A stretch of 53,271 nt of DNA, taken from contig JAYVOF010000186.1 in assembly GCA_043758105.1 (NCBI GenBank), positions 1-53,271 of the forward strand. The letters are read 5' to 3'. The notes under the pieces were generated by a model. That model had not been told where the DNA came from. It saw only the letters and a program-made list of their open reading frames with translations, and searched no databases. This document shows positions 47,402 through 53,271 of the stretch, in pieces. Within the stretch, counting starts at the first letter, position 1. Every line of letters begins with the position of its first letter. The translations under genes were made by a program, and so were the position numbers. Origin of the DNA: JANPPS01 sp043758105 (GTDB lineage Bacteria > Pseudomonadota > Alphaproteobacteria > Acetobacterales > Acetobacteraceae).

Positions 47402-47409
47402 GATGTTCC

Positions 47410-48645
<1,236 letters not shown>

Positions 48646-48678
48646 ACTGCCTCCAAATGACCTAAGACCAACCCGAAA

Positions 48679-49230
48679 TCAGGCGGTCCGAACCCAAACG
48701 GCGCCCCCCGCCGGCAGCGCCTGTGCCACCGCCGCCACCGCCGCAGGCCCGCCGCTCAGCACCACCAGCGCCTCGAGCGGCATCGACAGCGAGCCCCATC
48801 CCCCGGCCACGCCATAGCCCAGCCCCGGCCCGCCATAGACGCCGGTATCCCCGGGCTGCGACGGCTCGAACACCGTGGCCGACCCGCCCGCCGAGCGCGC
48901 CGCGTCCAGCACCGCCGCCCGCGTCGCCCGGCTCCGCACCAGCGCCCGCAGCAGCCGGGTCCGATACGCCGCATCCGCCTCGCCACTCATCCGCGACAGC
49001 CGGCCGCCGAAGAAATCCTGCCCGGCCCCATCCAGGAATTGGTCCGTCGCCGTCGCCACCCGCGACTGCACCCGCACCAGCGCCAGCAGCGCGTAAAGCC
49101 CCGCCCAGCCGGACGCGAGCCCCGCCAACACGCCATCCAGCACCGGCGTCACATCGCCGAACCACCGCGCCGGCAACACCCGCTTCAGCCGGCCCTGGAT
49201 ATCCGTCAGATCACCGATGGGGGCGCTCAT
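48679..49230 (-). CDS. tail protein, gpI/DUF2612-like
   Basis: 183 residues. Order and content match the gene after baseplate J in myophages: GRLKRVLPARWFGDVTPVLDGVLAGLASGWAGLYALLALVRVQSRVATATDQFLDGAGQDFFGGRLSRMSGEADAAYRTRLLRALVRSRATRAAVLDAA. The sentence on D(F/Y)FGxRLxRxxGExDxxYRxRI is the recognisable gpI-type motif. The short C-terminal half has SLEALVVLSGGPAAVAAVAQALPAGG-type repeats. It overlaps the gpJ gene by 4 bp, and a wedge or baseplate-spike adaptor role is inferred. Confidence 0.78.
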   Translation of the reverse strand: MSAPIGDLTDIQGRLKRVLPARWFGDVTPVLDGVLAGLASGWAGLYALLALVRVQSRVATATDQFLDGAGQDFFGGRLSRMSGEADAAYRTRLLRALVRSRATRAAVLDAARSAGGSATVFEPSQPGDTGVYGGPGLGYGVAGGWGSLSMPLEALVVLSGGPAAVAAVAQALPAGGAVWVRTA

Positions 49231-50339
49231 GCCGTCACCTGCACCACGCCGGGCCGCACCAAACCGGACGGCGGCACCAGCAAATCGGTCGCCACCCCGT
49301 TGATCGTCACCCCATAAACGCTGACGACGCCCGGGTCCGCATCGTGCGCCACCTGCGTCAGCCGGGACAGCACCAGCGGACCGCCGATCGGCAGCGCCGC
49401 CACATACGCGCCGACCGCCGCCGCGGCATGGGCCACCGCGCTAGCCGGGCCGCTCACATGCATCGTCACATTCGCGCGCACCACCCGGGGCGGCTGCACG
49501 ATAAACGCGCTGCCGATCGGCCGCACCGCCTCCACCGCCGCCGCCGCAGCTGCCAGGAGACGGGCCGGCGGCGCACCGCTGCCATCATCCAGCGTCACCG
49601 TGAAAAACCCCGCACGCGGTGCGCCGGACGGATCGACCCGCTCCTGGATCGTGAAACTCACCCCCTGCTGCAGGCCCGACAGCGCGAAGCTCACCGCTTG
49701 CTCCGTCGCCCGCGTCCGGCTGTCGATATAGCTGCCGAACCGTGTCCGCAGCGCCGCATCCGCCTCCGCATCCAGCCCACCCTTCAGCGGCGCCACATTT
49801 GTCACCGCATCGATCCCCGGGATCGCCGACCCCAACACCGCGATCTCACCGGGCCGCACATTGCCGATCAGGCCCGGCACGGCCGCCGCCACCGGCACGT
49901 CGATCGACAAAGCCGCGGACGCCACCGCAAACCCGGCGCCGGTCCATGCCGGGTTGGTCGGGTCCGCCGCCACCGTGAAACTCTGCGTCCCCGGCCCCAC
50001 CCCCGTCCGCACCAGCGCGCCCACCGGCACCACCGTCGGCAACCCCGCCGTCACCCGGCTGAACGTCGCCACCCCTTGTGCCGGAATCGCCGGTAGCCGT
50101 GCCAGGCCAAAATCCGCCATCCAGCTATCGAGGTCGGTCCCCGTGCTAGTCCCCGCCCGCGTCGTCGCCAGCACCTGCAGGATCAACCATTGGATCCACA
50201 AACCCACGCTCGCATTTGCCTCCAGCACCGCGCGCAACACGCTCCCGACCGACAAATCGATCAGCTGCGCGCACGAAGCCGCCGCCGCCGCAGCCTGGGT
50301 TTTCACCAGGGCGGTAAAGTCCTGCAACGGAAGCGCCAT
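49227..50339 (-). CDS. baseplate J/gp47 family protein
   Basis: 370 residues. The gpJ family sentence is present: LDSWMADFGLARLPAIPAQGVATFSR and GLPTVVPVGALVRTGVGPGTQSFTVAADPTN near the start, then the middle NVAPLKGGLDAEADAALRTRFGSYIDSRTRATEQAVSFALSGLQQGVSFTIQE, and the ending VAHDADPGVVSVYGVTINGVATDLLVPPSGLVRPG. Baseplate J proteins form wedges of contractile tails such as P2, Mu and T4. The gene is adjacent to the gp25-like gene as in those phages. This is strong evidence that the particle has a contractile tail. Confidence 0.93.
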   Translation of the reverse strand: MALPLQDFTALVKTQAAAAAASCAQLIDLSVGSVLRAVLEANASVGLWIQWLILQVLATTRAGTSTGTDLDSWMADFGLARLPAIPAQGVATFSRVTAGLPTVVPVGALVRTGVGPGTQSFTVAADPTNPAWTGAGFAVASAALSIDVPVAAAVPGLIGNVRPGEIAVLGSAIPGIDAVTNVAPLKGGLDAEADAALRTRFGSYIDSRTRATEQAVSFALSGLQQGVSFTIQERVDPSGAPRAGFFTVTLDDGSGAPPARLLAAAAAAVEAVRPIGSAFIVQPPRVVRANVTMHVSGPASAVAHAAAAVGAYVAALPIGGPLVLSRLTQVAHDADPGVVSVYGVTINGVATDLLVPPSGLVRPGVVQVTA

Positions 50340-50342
50340 GTC

Positions 50343-50711
50343 CTACCCCGGAAGTTGAAAGGTGACGCCCTGCGTCTGAGAAGTAATGGCATCCGCATAC
50401 CGGATATCCACCGCTAGCGTGCCAGGCCGCTCCGTCAGCACCTGGATCACCGGCTCCGGCGTTGCGGCCACCGCCGCCTCCCGCTGCATCTGCAACCGGA
50501 TCAGCGCCGCAACCGACCCGCTATCCACCGGTAATCCCACAAATTGTGCCAGCCCCGCCCCATACGCCGGCTGCCAGATGTAATCCGCCGGGTTGGTCAA
50601 CAGCCGCCGCAACACCCGCTCCGTCCCCAGCGGGCCCCCCGTCACGACCGCCAAATCACCCGTCGCTGTAACCGCCAAGTCACCCGCCCAACGATGCTGC
50701 ACATCGACCAT
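50343..50711 (-). CDS. gp25/W-like baseplate wedge protein
   Basis: 122 residues. DLAVTATGDLAVVTGGPLGTERVLRRLLTNPADYIWQPAYGAGLAQFVGLPVDSGSVAALIRLQMQREAAVAATPEPVIQVLTERPGTLAVDIRYAD: the pattern of the gp25/GpW-like family (short protein, early acidic stretch, then a helix and strand pair with DxxxxxxYG). It lies just before baseplate J, as W lies before J in P2. It should help start the sheath. The tail ending GVTFQLPG is family-like. Confidence 0.82.
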   Translation of the reverse strand: MVDVQHRWAGDLAVTATGDLAVVTGGPLGTERVLRRLLTNPADYIWQPAYGAGLAQFVGLPVDSGSVAALIRLQMQREAAVAATPEPVIQVLTERPGTLAVDIRYADAITSQTQGVTFQLPG

Positions 50712-50722
50712 GACAGCTCCCT

Positions 50723-51214
50723 CTAAACTTGCTGATCCGCCACATCCGTCTGGGATTTTTGCACCGGATGCTTGTGCTGATTGTAATGCTGACGCAGCCC
50801 GTCCAACGAACCGTGCCGGTCGAACACCTGCCCTTGCACGTGCAAATCACCCTTGACCGACACCGTCCCGTCATTCAGCAAACGCAAGAAACTGCCGCTC
50901 CGATGCGTGAGCCACAGCTCACCCGAGGGCGTCGGCGGCGGCGGCGCGGCAGCGCTCCAGCTCCGCGCCACCACCGCGCCATGCTCCGCATCGCCCTCCT
51001 GCGGCACCACCAAAACCTGATCGCCCGGCGACGGCGGGCAGCTCATGCCCCATCCGGCCCCCACCCAAGGACTCAAAACCGGGAGCCAGCCCGTCAGCAC
51101 CCCGTCCGGCTGAATTTTCACCCGCGCCGTCCCGGCCTGAGGATCGACCGACGTCACCACGCCAAACCGCGGTTGCCCGATCTGCGCATCCTGCGCCGCC
51201 GCGTGCCGCTTCAT
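50723..51214 (-). CDS. baseplate assembly protein V (spike hub)
   Basis: 163 residues. Begins MKRHAAAQDAQIGQPRFGVVTSVDPQAGTARVKIQPDGVLTGWLPVLSPWVGAGWGMSCPPSPGDQVLVVPQEGDAEHGAVVARSW, an OB-fold like gpV, and ends in a beta-strand and histidine-rich spike tip: LHVQGQVFDRHGSLDGLRQHYNQHKHPVQKS. The H-x-H region at the tip could bind a metal, as in other spike tips. It pierces the outer membrane after sheath contraction. Only ATG 51214 is in frame with a fair site; longer readings cross into the upstream gene. Confidence 0.9.
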   Translation of the reverse strand: MKRHAAAQDAQIGQPRFGVVTSVDPQAGTARVKIQPDGVLTGWLPVLSPWVGAGWGMSCPPSPGDQVLVVPQEGDAEHGAVVARSWSAAAPPPPTPSGELWLTHRSGSFLRLLNDGTVSVKGDLHVQGQVFDRHGSLDGLRQHYNQHKHPVQKSQTDVADQQV

Positions 51215-51227
51215 CGCATTCAAAACT

Positions 51228-52238
51228 CTATCCACCGGACGCGCCCCCCGGAATGCTTTGCAGCTCGAGCGTCTGCGTAAATCCATGCTTGGCATCCAAA
51301 TGCCGGTCCAGCGTGCCCACCGCGTAGGTCCCGTCCCATCCCGCACCCATGCCGCTCATCGCGACCACGCCCCGCGCCGAGAGCATCAGCTCGCCCGGCA
51401 TCGCGATCCGCGCCGTGCGCGCATGCAGCTGCAAATCCGCCAGCACGCTCTGCGCCAGCGCCAACGCCTGATCGGCCGAAAGATTGGGCTTCGTCACAAT
51501 CTGCGACAGCACCGGGCCCACCCCGGGCGCGCTGGCTTTCTGCTCAACCTGAGCCCCCGCCCGCGTGCCCCAGCTGCGCACCGTAACCTCGATCGGACGC
51601 AGCAAACTAACCTGCTGCGTCCCCTCCACCGCCAAACAATTCTGCACCGTGATTGGCTGCGGGTTCATGTCCCGCGGCCCGAATTGCAGCCGGTCGCCCA
51701 ACAGCCCCAGCACAAACCCCTCTTGCACCGCCAGCCAGGTCAGCAAATCCCACTCCGTCGCCGCCCGCGCGAACTGCGCCAGCGTCATCCGATCATGCTG
51801 ATCCTGGTAATACCGCCCCACCGGCGTGCTCGTGACGGTCACGTCGGCCGCCAGCCCATGCCGCGCCGCCACCGCCTCCACGATCTCGCTCGACGTCTGA
51901 TTGGCGAAATTCTCCCCCGCCTGCGCCTCGATCAACCGCGCCGCCAGGTCCCGCCCCTCCACCTCGAGCGTCCCGTGCACCGCATCGAGCGTCACACTAT
52001 CCACCTCGCCCACCAACAGGCTCACCCAGGCCGGCGCCATCACCGTCCCCTGCAGCTCGACTCGCGCCCCCGGCCGCCGTAGCCCCGCCGCCGCCGCACC
52101 CAAGGCCTGAACCGCAAACCGAACCCGAAACCGGTCCGCAGACAATTGCGACGTCGCAAACACATCCGCCGCCATCACGCCGGGCAGCGCCGCACCATCC
52201 AGCAGCACCTGCACCTGCGGCGCACGCGCCCCGCTCAA
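51228..52238 (-). CDS. tail hub protein, gpD/late-control-like
   Basis: 336 residues from a TTG at 52238. GARAPQVQVLLDGAALPGVMAADVFATSQLSADRFRVRFAVQ, then DSVTLDAVHGTLEVEGRDLAARLIEAQAGENFANQTSSEIVEAVAARHGL, YYQDQHDRMTLAQFARAATEWDLLTWLAVQEGFVLGLLGDRLQFGP and a tail VRSWGTRAGAQVEQK. This is the Phage_GPD (gpD) family, forming the hub that carries the spike. No ATG fits near the conserved start; the TTG overlaps the LysM-like gene's stop and lies just past a G-rich stretch. A GTG alternative in frame was not found. Start is the least sure part. Confidence 0.8.
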   Translation of the reverse strand: MSGARAPQVQVLLDGAALPGVMAADVFATSQLSADRFRVRFAVQALGAAAAGLRRPGARVELQGTVMAPAWVSLLVGEVDSVTLDAVHGTLEVEGRDLAARLIEAQAGENFANQTSSEIVEAVAARHGLAADVTVTSTPVGRYYQDQHDRMTLAQFARAATEWDLLTWLAVQEGFVLGLLGDRLQFGPRDMNPQPITVQNCLAVEGTQQVSLLRPIEVTVRSWGTRAGAQVEQKASAPGVGPVLSQIVTKPNLSADQALALAQSVLADLQLHARTARIAMPGELMLSARGVVAMSGMGAGWDGTYAVGTLDRHLDAKHGFTQTLELQSIPGGASGG

Positions 52239-52420
52239 ACACCACCCCCCGCCGCCGCGTCCCGCACTGGAATTTGCAACGTCACCAGCCCGCTCAACAT
52301 CGGATCGGTCAGGTGATTCAACGCCGCAATCCGGTTCCACTGCGTCGCATCGCCCAGATACGTCAGCGCCAGCCGAAACAGATCACCCCCGGCTACAGTA
52401 ACAACCCGCGTTACGTTCAT
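52235..52420 (-). CDS. tail protein X (LysM-like)
   Basis: 61 residues: VVTVAGGDLFRLALTYLGDATQWNRIAALNHLTDPMLSGLVTLQIPVRDAAAGG. Matches the short tail protein X family (P2 gpX), which has a LysM-like fold with the sequence of start, W-x-x-I-x-x-x-N, and D-P-x-L-x-G-x-x-L-x-I-P. It overlaps the upstream GpU-like gene by 4 bp. Its place before the hub protein gene is as in P2. Confidence 0.88.
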   Translation of the reverse strand: MNVTRVVTVAGGDLFRLALTYLGDATQWNRIAALNHLTDPMLSGLVTLQIPVRDAAAGGGV

Positions 52421-52977
52421 GATACGTTCCTAATAACAGTCGCAAACGCGCGCGCGGTCACCAACTGCGCCACCTGCCCGGCCGCCGCCGCCACCGGCCC
52501 CAAATCAACACCGCGCAACGCCACCGTCGCCGCCGCCAAGGCCGCGTCCAGCCCGCCACCCGAGAGCGCCGTCAGCTGCAGCACATCCGACCCGGACGGC
52601 GACACCGGCAACAGCTCCTGCACCACCGCATCCCCCTGCGCCACCACGGCGCATGTAATGCGATACGGTGCCCAAAACGGCCCCGCGACCGACGCCTGAA
52701 ATCGTTTGATAATAACCGTGTAACGCCACCCATCCCACGCCAGCGGCCACGCCAGCCCACCCCGCCGCAAACCATCGAGCAATCGCACCCGGCCCTCCGC
52801 GTCCGGCCCTGACATCACGCCCGACCACACCAAATCCGCATCCGCCGCCCCTAATGCATCGATCACCCGGCCCCCGCCCGGCAAATCATGCACCGCCAAG
52901 CGCTGCTGGCCGCCGAGCGCAATCCGCTCCGGAACCTCGAACCCCGCAAACACCAACGGCCCCAGAACAACCATCAC
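52417..52977 (-). CDS. GpU-like/tail completion protein
   Basis: 186 residues. LGPLVFAGFEVPERIALGGQQRLAVHDLPGGGRVIDALGAADADLVWSGVMSGPDAEGRVRLLDGLRRGGLAWPLAWDGWRYTVIIKRFQ: the start has the GpU-type signature (F-E-x-P-E, then G-x-R-x-x-D-x-x-G). The second half is a helical, A/L/V-rich region (LDAALAAATVALRGVDLGPVAAAAGQVAQLV). It is between the tape measure end and protein X, where the gpU homologue lies in P2-like clusters. The first two codons are both ATG; 52977 is used. Confidence 0.72.
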   Translation of the reverse strand: MMVVLGPLVFAGFEVPERIALGGQQRLAVHDLPGGGRVIDALGAADADLVWSGVMSGPDAEGRVRLLDGLRRGGLAWPLAWDGWRYTVIIKRFQASVAGPFWAPYRITCAVVAQGDAVVQELLPVSPSGSDVLQLTALSGGGLDAALAAATVALRGVDLGPVAAAAGQVAQLVTARAFATVIRNVS

Positions 52978-53022
52978 GTCCTCCAGCCCAATGACCCATC
53001 AGCCGCGCCGCGCAACACCAGC

Positions 53023-53271
53023 TTACATCACCCCGGACGGACTCCACGCCACGCCCTGCCGCGCATTGAACCCCGTCATTCCAGCCGGGGGCCGTGACGC
53101 CTCCCGCCCCATCCGGTCCATCATCCACTGCCCCACCAACCGCCCATCGAGCATCACCACCCCCCCCGTCTGCCCCTCCGCCTCCCGTGGCGCAGAGGCC
53201 GGCGCACGATACTGCTCCGCCAACCCACCGCCCGCCGGCCCCGTCCCATCCGTCCCCAAGCCGGGCATCGC
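53023..53271 (-). CDS. tail tape-measure protein, C-terminal fragment
   Basis: The gene enters from the right end; only the last 82 codons are visible. They read ...PGLGTDGTGPAGGGLAEQY...VVMLDGRLVGQWMMDRMGREASRPPAGMTGFNARQGVAWSPSGVM. The LDGRxVGxxxxxxMxRxxxRPxxGxTGFxxxxxxxxP end is like that of tape-measure proteins of alphaproteobacterial phages, and the position ahead of the GpU-like gene fits. The tape measure sets tail length. Family call from a short tail only. Confidence 0.55.
   Translation of the reverse strand, partial: AMPGLGTDGTGPAGGGLAEQYRAPASAPREAEGQTGGVVMLDGRLVGQWMMDRMGREASRPPAGMTGFNARQGVAWSPSGVM

Overview
The window is a high-GC alphaproteobacterial chromosome segment, most likely from the Acetobacteraceae/Rhodospirillales. 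The pointers are a complete SUF operon headed by an Rrf2-type regulator, alphaproteobacterial marker families (DUF1013/TrcR-like, DUF1192, DUF1345), a RpoH promoter plus ROSE-like leader in front of an Hsp20 gene, and genes with strong third-position G/C. The genus assignment is inference.

Layout. 1-1262: 3' end of a flavin-dependent monooxygenase, a small membrane protein and a molybdate-type periplasmic binding protein. 1384-7864 (minus): regulator-sufB-sufC-sufD-sufS-sufU-sufT-sufA, an eight-gene Fe-S assembly operon with a candidate operator ahead of the regulator. 7939-9920 (minus): anti-sigma factor, sigma factor and a secreted fasciclin protein, the SigK/RskA/fasciclin arrangement. 10143-14543: beta-propeller protein, Nudix hydrolase and a DUF1800-DUF1501 pair. 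14662-19716: a tight cassette of a small protein, a glycosyltransferase-like protein, a zinc-ribbon methyltransferase and a DUF1345 membrane protein. 19782-24379: small membrane protein, AlkA, alpha/beta hydrolase, EamA exporter, PLP ammonia-lyase and an NAD epimerase. 24510-30712: CLC channel, Hsp20, DUF1192, DUF1013, a FecR/DUF6600 exported protein and panC. 30774-36862: ABC binding protein, tRNA-His, aminotransferase, glnB-glnA behind a sigma-54 promoter, and a porin. 36874-38496: hipB-hipA with three evenly spaced palindromic operators. 38502-53271 (minus): the tail, fibre and lysis end of a contractile-tail prophage or tailocin that continues past the window.

The prophage genes read, in transcription order, tape measure end, GpU-like, LysM tail protein X, gpD-like, gpV-like spike base, gp25/W-like, baseplate J, gpI-like, a string of host-contact proteins (glycine-rich, small tail protein, beta-helix spike, collagen-like fibre, LamG-SGNH fibre), two small membrane proteins, a GH108 muramidase and a holin-like protein. 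The lysis end stops 5 bp from the end of hipA. No integrase, capsid, terminase or attachment site is visible, so an intact phage cannot be told from a tail-like particle here.

DNA-level signals of note: a dispersed palindromic repeat (five copies, one inside the suf operon); a 14-bp perfect inverted repeat between the fasciclin and sigma genes; the hip operator array; the glnB sigma-54 promoter; and the ROSE-like leader. No stretch longer than about 300 bases lacks a gene. I see no CRISPR array, rRNA or intact insertion sequence. Nothing here is clearly a wholly new system. The best candidates for new biology are the hip operator array and the hipBA-lysis junction, the shared N-terminal module of the two tail fibres, and the repeat family.
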